Shown in pieces: positions 43,620-55,700 of a DNA stretch of 64,000 bases. Source of the stretch: Spirogloea muscicola (lineage: Eukaryota > Streptophyta > Zygnematophyceae > Spirogloeales > Spirogloeaceae); NCBI GenBank assembly GCA_009602725.1, contig WELB01000175.1, positions 89,953 through 153,952 of the forward strand, given 5' to 3'. The notes below the pieces were generated by a model, which was not told the DNA's origin, ran no database searches, and was given only the letters and a program-made list of their open reading frames with translations. Positions within the stretch are counted from its first letter, which is position 1; every line of letters begins with the position of its first letter. Made by a program: the position numbers and the translations under genes.

Positions 43620-46120
43620 AGCCTGTGCAACCTTCGCTTGAATATCCTTTTCCTCGTCATCTTCGTGTTTCTCTCTCTTCACCCACCTTGGTGAGCTGGG
43701 TATACTTAGAAGTCTCTAGACTGGCACCTGGTAGTGCTAGTAGGATCCTCTCACCTTGTTTGGCAAGGTGCAGTCCTCAGAGATGTTATGACAGCACTTC
43801 ATTGAGCAACCGCTCGCCATATGGCTGCCAGTCTCTTACGAGAAAGGGTTGTCCGTAATGGGCACCATTAAGTTTTGTACTAGCTATTGTCCGGATCGTA
43901 GTCGTTGTGCAAGCAAGGCCCTGGTACTGACACTTTCATAGACAGGTCTTGTGCTCATAACGGGCAAGACCTAATTCTACTTGTGGTCAAACTTGCACTT
44001 TCGCACCGGCTTCTTGGTGTCATGACTTTAGTCATGAATTTTGTCATGAGCTCTCAAATCAGTCATGTGCTCGATCACATTGCAGTATGTAATAGAGTGG
44101 AGAGGCTATTCTGTATATTATGCAGCTGTAACTCCAAGCAGATGACAATAACCACCCCATTTTTGCATGTAAGTAAGAGAAGGAATAGGACATCCCATGT
44201 GCTACTGCACCAGTGCACATGTTGGCAGGATTTATCACGGAGAGAGTGTTGACCAAGCTTCATCGTGACTTTGACAGATTCCGACCCATGCCTTGTAACC
44301 ATGTGCATTCAGGAATGCTGCTGTCTTGATCTTCAGGTTTAAGGCAACTGTAATGTTGCACATGAGAGTAACGATGCTAGTGAAACTAAAGAAGACTTGG
44401 CCCTTAATTTCAGTCTCTACATACGACAGCGCCTCTGCCACAGGGCTGCTTCACTTGCCTAGAGCCTGCATAAGCATCCTCATCTGCGTAGCACAGCACA
44501 AGATGCTGACCAAATGCTCATGGTACTTGTCAAGGAGGGGTTCTCTCAAGCTTAGAGTAGGGTGGCTGTCGTCGCCAAGCTCACCTGCCAGCAGTGGCGT
44601 CAGACTGAGTGGGGCCTGGCGGCTGGATGGATGTCCAACCGGATAGACACCGTGCTACTCCAAGGCAGGAGGTGTGTGCCAAGCCACACGACAGCCTGAG
44701 CGGCCAGGACGAGCAAGAGCCGCGTGAAGAGAAAACATGGCATGGTAGACCACTGAGGCAGTGTGCGCTCGGCTTGATCCGCTTGTCCCAGGCACCCTCT
44801 GCTGCCTAGAGAAATGGCATCTCAATAGGCTCAAAGCCCACGACCATGTGCACCAAGTGCGCCTGCATAACACCGGCTGCCACTGGCAAACAGCCGGCGG
44901 TGCAGCGCTTTCTGCACCTGCCAAAGGGGCAAACATACGAGCACAGCAATGGGTTTCTGCAGCACAGCCTGATGCAGGAGCAAGAGCAGGCAAGCATGAC
45001 GCTATTGACCTGCGAGCCGTGCACCGCGGCTTCTGAAATATGCAAGGTGAGCCACTCATGCAGGTCGGGCATCCCGTCGCTGCAGCGTCTGCTAGCCAGC
45101 CCACGCTCTGCAGCACATTCGCAGCCCTCGGTAAAAACAGACATTGCTGCATGCATGCAGAGTGGACGCTGCAGCTCTCTACCGCAGGCCAACTGCAGTG
45201 AGGCCTGCCGAAATCTAGGTGGGCGCCCCTCAGTAGTGCTGCACTGTACTGAAGCAGGCTGCCGAGCAAGGCTCAGGCTTGACGACTACAAGCTGTTCCA
45301 GGAGCTGCGGTCGGCATCGCGGGCAGTACAGTGGTAGCAGTAACAGTGGCCAAGCATTGGCGGTCAAGGCGGAGGGGCCGTATCTTAGGCTCAGGGGAGG
45401 CCTCAAGAGCTAAGCCGTCCATGCATCACACCTTCCTCACCCCCCTCTTCGCCCCCCCGGCCCCCTCCCATCATCATCACTCCCTCCAACAGGAGGCCCT
45501 CCACAATCTCTGCATATGGCAGCCGAGCTGCTTAATTGCCACACTCCTGGACAAAGGTGTCACCTGCTGTACCCAGTCTGCACCGCTAGCTTTGCCTTAT
45601 TCCCAGTTCAGAGCCCCTTTTGCCCACTCATAGACAAATCCTGCAGTTCGATATCAAGTGCACATGGTTTTGCAAATTGCAGCTGGGCCATGACAGCTGC
45701 ACAACCGTCTCCACTATTTAGCTGTGCTGAATCGTCCCGTGCTGAGGACGCTATGACTCGCCACAAACCTTTCAAAAAAAATCAGCATGGGCCATCCTGA
45801 TGTTTACAGGATGACAGGGGCGCCTGCTTAAGCAAGCAAGCAGCTTGGTGCCTCAGGACTGCATGCTGAGCAACTAAGAGAGCCTAGCAGTCTTAGGGTT
45901 GCCCGGCACCTGGCTGAGTGGCCATGCACAGAAATAGCGCCAGAGTCCTCTTTGGTGCATTGCAGCCGCCTTGCAAGCCAGACTTTGATTCACGTGTGGC
46001 CAGGGCCTGTTGCTCAATGGCAAGAGTGCCGAAGAAGCATACAAAAGGGGCCATGCTAAGTAGCTGCGCAAGCACACAATACTTTCATATGCTGCACCTG
46101 TCCTCCAATGGCCCGTGGCT
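43620..46120. other. Intergenic; one doubtful small plus-strand ORF
   Basis: 43620-44600 shows nothing. 44846-45337 (+) is open for 163 codons; its first part (FLHLPKGQTYEHSNGFLQH, ending in a donor-like K/gtgagc near 45048) has a coding feel, but equally long frames run antisense and no family is recognised, so I do not call it. 45430-45490 is a C-rich tract. 45400-46120 is mostly the 3' flank of the SDF2-like gene. Confidence 0.35.
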
Positions 46121-47583
46121 TCAGGACGTCTCGCTCGATTGCCGTCTGCGGGCTGGGAAGAATACTCCCTCTGCAGTCATCCACAAGTTGTCGGCTTTCT
46201 TGACCTGCAAACCACAGACCTGTACATGCCAGCACAGCCGCAGCGTCAATGTCAATACGGGCACAACTTCTTAGCAGAAGTTACAGAGAAGTTGCTAAGC
46301 TTGGAGGAGCATTCCTTGCATGCCACAAGCTGAGATAATACCTCCTGCTGACCGGCAATGGGCCGCCCATATTTCTTGTCGTGGCTGTGAAGATAAGCCA
46401 TGGTGTCAACGTGCATGAAGCGCACCTTGTGCCCTCTCCCCCACAACTTCGCTTTGTCCTGCGTCTCAACTCTGCCCATGACAGAGACTGCGACACATTA
46501 ACAAGACTCCACATTTGCACTTTTCTGGGCAGATGTGTCCTGCACTCCAGCATATATAGCTCTTTGCATCCCCTCTTGTCTCAACTCTGCAATCCCTCTG
46601 AAATTGTGCAATCTCAACGCCCAAGGTAAGCTGAGCTGCTTCTCTAGAAGGGCCATACTGTGTTTACGCACTTCCAATGGTCCCCGGTGTCGCTTTGGCC
46701 ATCACTCCCATAGCCACTCACCTGCAATAGAACACAAGCAACAAGCAGGGGGAGATACCACTTGGGCCTGAGGTGGAGGCAGATGGCAATCTGGAGGACC
46801 GACAGGCATCGAGTTGAGGCCGAGGTTCCACGGAGCAGCCAAGTACGTACCTCGAAATTATGTGTGAGGGGCGAAGCATGCAGGTGGCTGTGGAGCCACT
46901 TGCGGGTGGCAACATGCTGCAGGCGGATGGTGGCTCCGTTCTCCACCACATCACCCTGCCTGCACTCCTCGTCGCCGTTCACACACCTCACCGCCTGCGC
47001 CGACAGCAGCGCGCCCGCCTTGAGCATCTGAGCGCTGAGGCGAAAGCGCAGAGGCTGCGGCAGGACAGCATGCTCTTCTCGTGCAGAGCGAGCGAGTCAA
47101 TGATGGGCGTTCACACTGAGAGCTGCATCACGCGTGGTTTCCACGCGCGTGTTTGGGCGCAATGCATACCCAGTAGCTGTTGGAGTCGTCGCCGCTGGGG
47201 AAGCCGGTGACCGACTGCTGGCCGCTGCCGGACCCGTAGGCCACCTCGTGCGAGTGCAGCCGGAAGCCCGTCTTGTCGTGCTGCAGCTTCAGGACACTGC
47301 CCACCGTCACCTGCGGCCGCCGCGCGAGGAGGGGGAGGGCCTGAGGATACCGAAGCTGGCCCGCCATGGAGGGGCGACGTAGACGAGCGCCGAGGTGCAA
47401 CACTGCTCCGCAGTGGGCCAGCCGGACGGGGCCTACCTCCTCCCCCCCGTGCAGATCAGCGCTGCCGCCGTCATCGTCGTCGTCGTCGCCGGCGGCGGCG
47501 GCGGCGGCGGTTCGAGGGCCGAGTAGCGCGGCGCAGAGGGCGCAGGCCAGGGCCAGCCGCCGCAGGCTCGCGGTGCGCCGCAT
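46121..47583 (-). CDS. SDF2: SDF2-like ER protein with MIR domains
   Basis: SDF2 is a soluble ER luminal protein of three MIR repeats that works with ERdj3-type chaperones; in Arabidopsis it supports folding of surface receptors. Six exons in frame: 47437-47583, 47170-47310, 46851-46994, 46672-46721, 46342-46471, 46121-46204; 231 residues. N-terminal signal peptide (SLRRLALACALCAALLGPRT), then an Asp-rich linker. MIR blocks: VTVGSVLKLQHDKTGFRLHS, YGSGSGQQSVTG, ATIRLQHVATRKWLHSHLHA, GSDGQSDTGDHWK, VRFMHVDTMAYLHSHDKKYG, ending DNLWMTAEGVFF. No HDEL-type signal: the end is SSETS. Exon 3's acceptor is chosen by phase and similarity. Divergent from the SGNH-like gene. Confidence 0.93.
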
Positions 47584-48122
47584 CTCGGCCCGCCCTGCGC
47601 GCGCGCCCGGCCTGCCGGCCGGGGCCTGGGAAGAGCGGAGTCGGGGGAGTCGAGGCTGGCCGAGCCGATCGCAGAGACGCCTGGCTTCGCCGCGGCGGCC
47701 GCCAGGGCGACGGNTGCACTCCCCTTACCGGCGCCGGCAGCGTCGTCACTGCCGCCCTTGCAGCCCAATGAGCGGCTTGGAGCCGACGTCGACGACGCCC
47801 TCCCCGCCAATGAGGGCCGCCCGGTGGGCCCCGCCGTCACCGCGTGGGTTGGCGCCGTCACCGCGGGGTTCGGTGAGACTGCGCCGGGAATGGCATTTGG
47901 CAGGCCCACCCTGCCGCCGTCGCCGGGCCCCGCACGTCGCGGCGGCCGCCGCGGCGGTGGCGGCGGCAGCGGCGGCGGCCACAGCGCCGCCAAGGCCCCT
48001 GCTCGCCGTGGTCGCTTATAAGTCGTTGCCGACCGAGCCGCCTTCGCTCGGCCAAGCTGCGCACGCCAGGCCTTCTGCGGGACTTCCCGAGGCGAGCCGA
48101 GCCCGGGCAAACGATCGCGCAG
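47584..48122. promoter_or_regulatory. Shared upstream region with a single-N join
   Basis: About 540 bp between the SDF2-like (-) and SGNH-like (+) starts. A single N at 47714 marks an assembly join, so the two genes may not really be neighbours. Confidence 0.45.
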
Positions 48123-51100
48123 ATGGACCTCCTCCGCGCAGCGCCGCCGCAGAGGAAGGCGGCCGTGCGCCCGTCGCTGGTCGCCACCGGCCTCCTGCTG
48201 GGCGTCGTGCTGCTGCTCACGCTGTTTGTAGAGTGGGAGTGGGAGGAGCTGGGCGTCCGGGCCAGGCTCAGGTCCCCGTCGCAGCGCTACACCCAGCCCC
48301 CCAAGCGCACGGCCTCACTTGACGGCTGCCCTCAAGCTTCGCAGCGTGAGCAGCCGCCTCAGGGTCACCGTCACTGGGAGGGACCGCTTGTTAAGCAATG
48401 TGGGTTAGGTGGGCCAGGTACAACAAGTATGACAGCAAGCCCGTGGAGGCTTTCCTCCTCGGAGTTGTCAATCGCAACTGAATACCTCGTGCTGATCTCA
48501 CAAGCAGTGGCTTTTCAGAAGTAACTGCCAAAAGCTGAAGCAATGACTGATACATGAGAAGGGCTGATGCTGCAGCTACATTTGGCACGCTTGCGGGAGA
48601 GGAGGCCGGCAAGGCCTGCTCCTCAGATCCACCTGCAGACTCGTGGCGCTCCGACACAACACCCTCAGTTGTGCTCCGTCGCGCCCTGGCCTATGAAGGT
48701 GACATGCTGCGGATGGACCGCTTCCTCCACAAGGTGCATACCAGCATCAATTCATGACTGTCCCGACTGGTTTGACTGGATGCCTGCAATGAAGATGGGA
48801 TGCGGCAGGGAGACCACCGTTGCAGGATGAGTGCAACTCCACCTGTCAGTGTGTCGGTAAGCAGTAGCTCTGGCTGGTGGGAGTGTTTTGATCTGTGCTC
48901 AGCTGAAAGCCAGCTTTCAGCGACCAAGTGTTACCAGAGACTGACTGATTGCAAGTCAACTACTTTTCCAGGAGATGAAGAGCACGCAGCGGGCATCTTG
49001 CTGTCAGGCTGCAAGACTGATGCCCAATGTTTCACCACTTAGCTAAGGCTGATGTTTACCAGAGGTGGTGGACGAGAGGAAGCCTGTTACTGTCTTGGCC
49101 ATGGGAGGCAGCATCACCTCAGAATTTGGCGGCAGGAAGGGTCCTCAGATGAAAATGCTCAACTTGGAGGAGCATGAGTTCTCAAGGTACTCGGGAGGCC
49201 ATCATGTTACCATCTCAAATTCCTGTGCCCTGAGCCTGTGTTGGCTCACCTTCCAATGGTTCCTGCACAATGTGGAGTGAGCAACTTGAAAGTGTGAGCT
49301 AGAGCTGTCAATCACCACCTGATCAGTATAAGTGTAGGTTGCACAACATGCATCACAGAACGGGCCACACCTCAAGCCCTGAAGGAAGTGCCCGAGTGTT
49401 GCAGGGTTGTGAATCCTGATGGCTGGTTGAGTGGATCCTTGGACTGGCTTACCAAGACGTACCCTCCCAAGGAGAACAAGGTGTGGACCAACGGCTCTCA
49501 GAAGCAGGAGGAGCCCTACTCCTTGCTGAATGTCGCGATCGGGGCCGTCGGGCCTATTGCTTGGGACATCTGCCTAGGGTGGGATTGGCTGGCCCCTTTG
49601 TCTCTGTTGATCATGCTGCTGTGGTTTGCTGCTGCCCTTCAGAGGTAAGCCTCAACACAGCAGCAAAGCTCTAAGCTCACTCAGTGACTTACTGCTTACC
49701 ATCTGGATCCCACCTCGTCCAGCACAACCTACCTCGAGCAGCTGCCAGAGCAAGTTGACCTGGTTACTATAGACTGGGCAATAAGCCCCTGCTGGGAGTA
49801 CATGGAACACTTTGATGGCGTACTTCAGAAGCTACTTACGTGGTGGGACCCCCCACCTGCCATTCTGATCGTCAACTTCTTCTTCTGGTGCCGTGGCAAC
49901 TTGTGGTGCCGTGACCTTGTGGTGAGCTCTATTTGTAATGAACTTGGACTGATTAGCTAAGGCAGTTAAGCATCTCCACATCCTGCTTTCCCTGGCAGGC
50001 ACTGAGAGTGGTTGTGGACATTGATGACCTCTACTTGCAATCTGCAATGCTAGTGAAGGTTGCAGCTTCTTTCTCTTCTTCTGCTGCTGCTTCTTCCCCT
50101 ACTCACCCCGCCCCATCCCTCTCTCTGCCTCCCTCCCTTCCTCCCTCCCTTCCTCCCCTGCGCTCAACGTGTCTCAAGGTGCTAGAAAGCTGCAGACTGG
50201 CAGCTGCAGGCTGACACAATTGGCGTTGTCCAGGATGATCCAAACAACCCCGGCGAGAAGAGACCAAAGGAGGGCCTGCAGAATCCACGGGACTGGAGCA
50301 ACCTCGGAGTCTTTGCTTTCCAGTCCTTTGACGACACGGGGGATGTGCTGGAGGACAATGCGACCATGCTGGCTCAATACTACAGCTTGCCCTCGCTCTC
50401 TGTGAGAAATGCATTCTACACCCTAGCGGGCCAGACGGTGAGGGTCGTTGATAGCATAATTAGTCCAGACTCCAGTATTTGGAAGACTGCATCTGTGTCA
50501 GAGCATGGGGCACCCAGGGCTTATCTGTCAAAGACAAAAGGCCTGTCCAGGTGCCAGATGTTAGATTAACTGCGGCATTGCAGCTCCAAGGCCACCAATG
50601 GCATCACATTGAGGTGTGAGTCTGAGACATGTGGTTACTTGTGAGCGTCTGCTCACAAGTAACCACTGACAAGGCAGAGTCAGGCACTGTGGTTGCAGCT
50701 TCCAGGTTATGGCCTGCATGATCTCATTGGCTACGACGATATGGGGATCCATCCAAGCATTGCCGAAGCACGGGGGCGTTATGCAGACGTCCTGATCTAC
50801 TTCTTTTGGCAAGCAATTGCAGGTGCGAACACGAAGATTATTAAGAGCAGTGCACGCAAGCTCCGAACTTGCACGAGACTAGAGTGCTGAGACAGCTTAC
50901 CTGTCCTTCAGGCTTAGGTAACTGGTGGCTGAGCAGCGACCCAATTAAGATGCTTGAGACTGAGCTTACTCGGCCTCGTCTCCCTTCACTTCTATCGCCG
51001 CGGTTTCATGTACACATTTAAGAATGCTGGTGCTGAGGGCCTCATCTGAGGCTGAATTCTCGGCAGGCACGGAGAAAGACCTGCTAGCCATGCCGCCCCC

Positions 51101-51769
51101 CTTTTTCAAACGATGGAAGCCTGAGGCGTACAGCACGCGCCAGGCGCAGACCAAGGCGTGCTACTCCTACTCTAATCTGCTCGGGCTCTTCCCGCCAGCA
51201 AGCGCCATGCAGGGATTTGACTTCAACAAGGACAATGACTCGTCCATACCCAAGCCAGGCCTGATTGCCCGCACTCCAGGCAAGCAATAACCTTGTGATT
51301 GCCCCTGGGGCTGATACTCACAGGCTGCATGTTGACTAAGAGCTATCGAACTCAAGGCTTCCTTGCTCAGGAAAAGCACCCGATGCACGTCCTGATGAGC
51401 TCGGGGTGGTGCACAGGAAGTTGGGTGGAGTTCACACTGAACACGGACGCGGTGGGCAGCAAGGTGCTCAACTTTGACAGCGAGGCAGAGGCGCGCGCGG
51501 CGCAGGCCCTGGTGATGGTGGAGTATTTGGTCAGCTACGAACGCATGGGCGCCGCCACGCTTGCCTGTGTCAGGGGCTGCGTGTGCACACCAGGCCGCGT
51601 GAATGCCACGCACGGCCAGCACAACTCCATCCCTTACACGCACACGCTTGAGGTCACCCAGAACCCCAAGTGCTTGATCAGAGTCACATCTGAGAAGGGC
51701 CAGAAGGGCAGCAAGTTCAAGATCCTCGGTATCACCGTGATGTTCCTACCTGCGCCACCAGCCTCCTAG
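48123..51769 (+). CDS. SGNH-hydrolase-like type II membrane protein
   Basis: An N-terminal membrane anchor (LVATGLLLGVVLLLTLFVEW, about residues 18-37) is followed by an SGNH/GDSL-like esterase fold, probably luminal. Block I: VTVLAMGGSITSEFGGRK with the Ser; block II-like: LLNVAIGAVGP; block III-like: VDLVTIDWAIS...PPPAILIVNFFFW; block V-like: GYDDMGIHPS with the His. The C-terminal ~110 residues are a beta-rich module with paired Cys (SYERMGAATLACVRGCVC, KFKILGITV) seen in related algal, plant and fungal proteins. Main exons near 48123-48270, 48550-48733, 49073-49186, 49405-49644, 49722-49921, 49999-50058, 50214-50440, 50698-50822, 51067-51290 and 51371-51769; several early boundaries are not reconciled. 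Substrate unknown; a polysaccharide acetyl or acyl ester is likely (inference). Confidence 0.7.
50631..50666. repeat. Perfect 16-bp hairpin in an intron
   Basis: gtggttacttgtgagc and its exact reverse complement are separated by gtct. It lies between SGNH-like exons, about 30 bases before the exon at 50698. Confidence 0.9.
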
Positions 51770-52745
51770 TTAGGCTGGTCCGTGGAGGGCTGCAATCTAC
51801 AACATTCTTTACAGGGCCCTGCACCTCCTCCTGGAGCCCACAGCCATCACCTTGAAGCCTGCATAAACCCTGTGAAATGAAGTGGACTTGCAGCAGCAAG
51901 TTGAGCCACTTCTTGCTCGCATGGGTGAATCTGCTTTAAGCCACAGCATGGGGCTGGGCATTAGCAAGCACACAGTGACACCGCTGAATTTCTCTGCTGG
52001 CATGAAGTGAGCTGCGCATGGTCGCCCTTGCAAATCGTAATACTTGTGGCTTGGCTGGGGGGCGTAAAGGCATGCCATGATGAATAGACAGTTGTGCAGA
52101 AAGCCTGGAAATAGCACGAGATGGAAACGCGTGCTGCTGATCAGCAATTACTGTGACATGGCTTCTCTGCCTGTTCAAATTGACTTTTGAGACGGCCACT
52201 GCACTCTTTGATAAGGACAGTGCCATCTTGATGCTGCAGAGAGTGTCTGGAAGGTGATGGTGAAGCTGGTGGCATTCAAGGTCAAGTGCAGGAGGACCTG
52301 CCAGAGCATCAGAGGACCTGCCAGAACCATAGCGTTGGCGCTTGGAATAGCAGCAAGGTTGACCTTACAAAGTTGCTCAGTCATTGGGCGGGTGCCTCTT
52401 GTTTGCACACTGCATATGCTGCTGCTGCTGAATACGCCCTCATAACATCTCTGCGGGAGGACCAACTGAAGCACATATTACTGTTACAACCCTTTTTGTG
52501 TCATGCAAATGCATATGCACCTCAAGCAAGCACTGTGGAGCTGGGCAATGTGGAGGCTTATCTGTGCCTGTGACTACAGTCTTACATACCTGCCTAGCAA
52601 CTGCATCAGAATTGTAGCAATGCTCTCACCCCATGATAGGATAGCTGCTTGGAGAACTACATAATGCTGCAACAATACCTGTGCAGCAAAGTTCTGGCTG
52701 GACTGCGACTGTGGGCCGCAAGCATCGTAATGGAGACGCCAGTAA
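51770..52745. other. Convergent intergenic region
   Basis: 3' flanks of the SGNH-like (+) and BRCA2-like (-) genes. A short direct duplication (agaggacctgccag) lies near 52300-52325. No gene is evident. Confidence 0.5.
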
Positions 52746-55700
52746 TCAGCTTGTTGCTGCAGTTAAGTGTTGCACTTTCTTCTTCAAAGCACGCAACAAC
52801 TGCAAAGACGAAGTGTACTCTCTGCTTTGTAAGTGGTGTTGCATCAGCACACGGTTGTGATATCAACCACCCACACAAGTGATGCAGTTGCTTAAGTCGA
52901 TAACAAAGGCCTGGTAATAGTAGTGGTGCACTTGCAGTGAAAGCACAGCCTGTGCAGTAGTGCACTTGCAGTGTAAGCACACCTCACCATAGAATTTTGT
53001 TTGGCCCAGTTATCAATATATCCTGCTTCCACTCGAAGGTGCGCAAAGTGGGTTGCCAGCAGGTTTCCTGATATGACTCCAATGTCGGAGGCAGTTGCGA
53101 CCCATAGATTGTTCTTGACATCTCGCTTGGAGAGTAGGAGATTGCAGCATGCAATCTAGCACCAGAAAGTCGTGTGTCATGTTAGTGTCATGAAGCTAGC
53201 CGCGGAGACACGCTATGCTCAACGAAGCTGTCTACTCTGGAAACAAAGCGATGGTAAGGCTTCCTCTGACTTACGGTGGAACCATTAAGAGAAGATTCCA
53301 AAGATACAAAAGCCTCAGGCACGGCTGAATGCTCCACAGCAAGTATACAAGCCTCGTCCAAAGACGTGCTGCCATCACTGCCTGCAAGACCTCCCACCAA
53401 GAAAAGCCACTGTGTATGTCTTGTTCCACCAAGGATAGGTTCACCAATGTGTATCACGAAGGCGGCAGTATCAATTTCTCTGCCAAGGAGGGGATGATGA
53501 AAACAAGTATCGCACCAATTTCAGGCTGCAGATGCTCTCTAGAGGTGGCAAGATTCAGTTGGTTGCTTAGTACATCAATCACTTACAACATGAACAACAG
53601 TGTCATCTGCAAGCCATCACTCTATTATCTTCTCTGAGGCCGTGCTGCCTCCTGAGCTAGCCAGGCCCAGGTCATTTTGTGAAGGACAACCCAGTGCTTA
53701 AACATGCTCTCACCTTCCAATGAGGGACTTTGTGAGGGAGGTCAACGGTGTCGCCTTGCGGGGTTCGAAATAAGAGCTGTCAGGAAAGACCTAACATTCT
53801 TGTAAGCGCAGTACTCGTACTGCCTGCTTTTATATTCGAGAGATAGGATCATGCAGTAGGACAGTTGATCTACCACGTCATCGAGGCATGTTCTCCATGC
53901 ATCTCACCGCAGATGAGATATTGATGATGGCAAAACCCTCCATCTTGTTGCCTTGATTGTGCTGAAGCATGCCACAGGTTGCCGTTCGTCGTGCTGTCCC
54001 CTTTTTGCTGTTGGTAGCAGTCCACATACTTGGTAAGACCTACCTTCTTCGAAATCCTGTGAGGGCCAAACGACAAGTGGGAAAGACTTTAGCCTGCTGC
54101 TTTCCGAGTTGCTGCAATTGTCTGAGACAGAAATTCAAACATGTGGAAGTTTGTAATGCACCTGCTCATCGTGTGGCCTCCATATGCTGATCAAGCCTTC
54201 ATAGCATCGCTCGTCATGCTCAGATGCTCCCAAGTTAGATATACGTAATCGAAGCATATGGGAAACATCACGGTCTCCAAGATTTTCAATTTCAAGTGCT
54301 TCTCGTACTGCTTTTTCTGCTTTTACATTTGCAAGTTCCTGTGAGATGAGAAGATGAGAAGCATTCAGTGGAACAGCATGCCTTCAGGCTTTAGCCGAAG
54401 TGAGGACACCAGTCCTCTGATCTGACAACCTACCTGTTGCTTGATCTGCAGATTAAGGAACTCTACAAGCTGTGCACGGTTGAGTCCAGAGCATACTGGA
54501 GAGCTGTCACCTTGCTGTCCTCGTCATTTGGGTGTCCTTCATCTGTTCCATCGTCGTCTTTCCTCAAAGTCAGAAGGGTAGACTCGGCAATCCTTGTACG
54601 CCTGACGGTCAAGAAGTATGCAGGCACTTTATTGTATGACACCCTGGTGAAGCAAGGCGTGGCGATCTAATTGGCTTTAGGTCATTTAGGATTACTAGAA
54701 GTAAGGGCAGCCTTGTACTTTGTCTTGGCTATACGACTGGGAGGACAACTGAATGAGCATGTTAGACAACGAATCTAGATTTGGAACTCAAGATGTGGAG
54801 CTCACCTCTCTTCGTGCTGACACCTGGCTACATCTTCAGCTTTCTCAGACCTCATGACCCCCTGTCCATTAGACTGCCTGCACAATTCAGGCTCGTGTCA
54901 GAATGAGCAGGAGCATGCTAGTGGTGAAGCCACGCTTGAACTCCTCAGCAACCTGCATACTTAAAGAGGATATACCGCTGCCAGTAAAGCATTGGGTAAA
55001 TGCGGGTCACAGTGACGATTGTTGACGAGATCACACCACCATCTTCTTTGACACAGTGTAAAGCTAGTGGACGCATTGGCTGTTTGCCTGTCATTGACAT
55101 TATGCAGTACAAAAATTACTCTTCAGATGAGCTCTCTGTCCCAAGTCTGTGAAGCAACATCCATGAGCATCTTACACCAACATGCAGTCTACGTGACACC
55201 AAGTCCATTAACAAATCCACAGAGCAAAAATATCTTAATGCTTGCCCTCAGCAGGTCAATGAGGCAAATGGTTTGCATCATACAGAGGCCAAGCTTGTCC
55301 GCCCAGTGTGCCCGGTAAGTGCAATTCATGTGAAGCAGCAAGCAGGCTTCAGGATAGGCCTGCACAACTTCAAAACATGTTGTCAGTTCTGCCGCATGCC
55401 CTTGAGCTGATAACTGCATTTCTTGAGCACATCAGCACCACAATTGGCAGCCAGAAATTTGAGTAGGTATGACCTCCAAGGGTGGCAAACCCTCTGGACA
55501 ACCTTGCAGCTCCGCTCTGCAAATCTGCATATGCAAACACGTGACCTCAAGCTGTTGTCAGCCAGTCTTTCCTGAAAGACAAATACATCTTTAGTAGTAA
55601 AGTGCCAGGTGGTACTTGCTCTCACCCTCAATTTCTGTCCAAGGAAGATTTTGCCTCGATGCAGCAAGTTTGTCAAGGGTGTATCTAAACGGCCCTTAAT

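Noticed and set aside
44655-45269. A 204-codon minus-strand frame
   Set aside because: Cys/Ala/Ser-rich, overlapped by equally long frames on the other strand; no splice or motif support.
47366-48322. A 318-codon plus-strand frame
   Set aside because: Low-complexity Arg/Pro/Ala reading of GC-rich DNA, crossing an N, antisense to the SDF2-like first exon and out of frame with the SGNH-like start.
53700-53790. Possible tRNA (ggggttcgaaat resembles a T arm)
   Set aside because: No matching acceptor stem, D arm or anticodon arm upstream.
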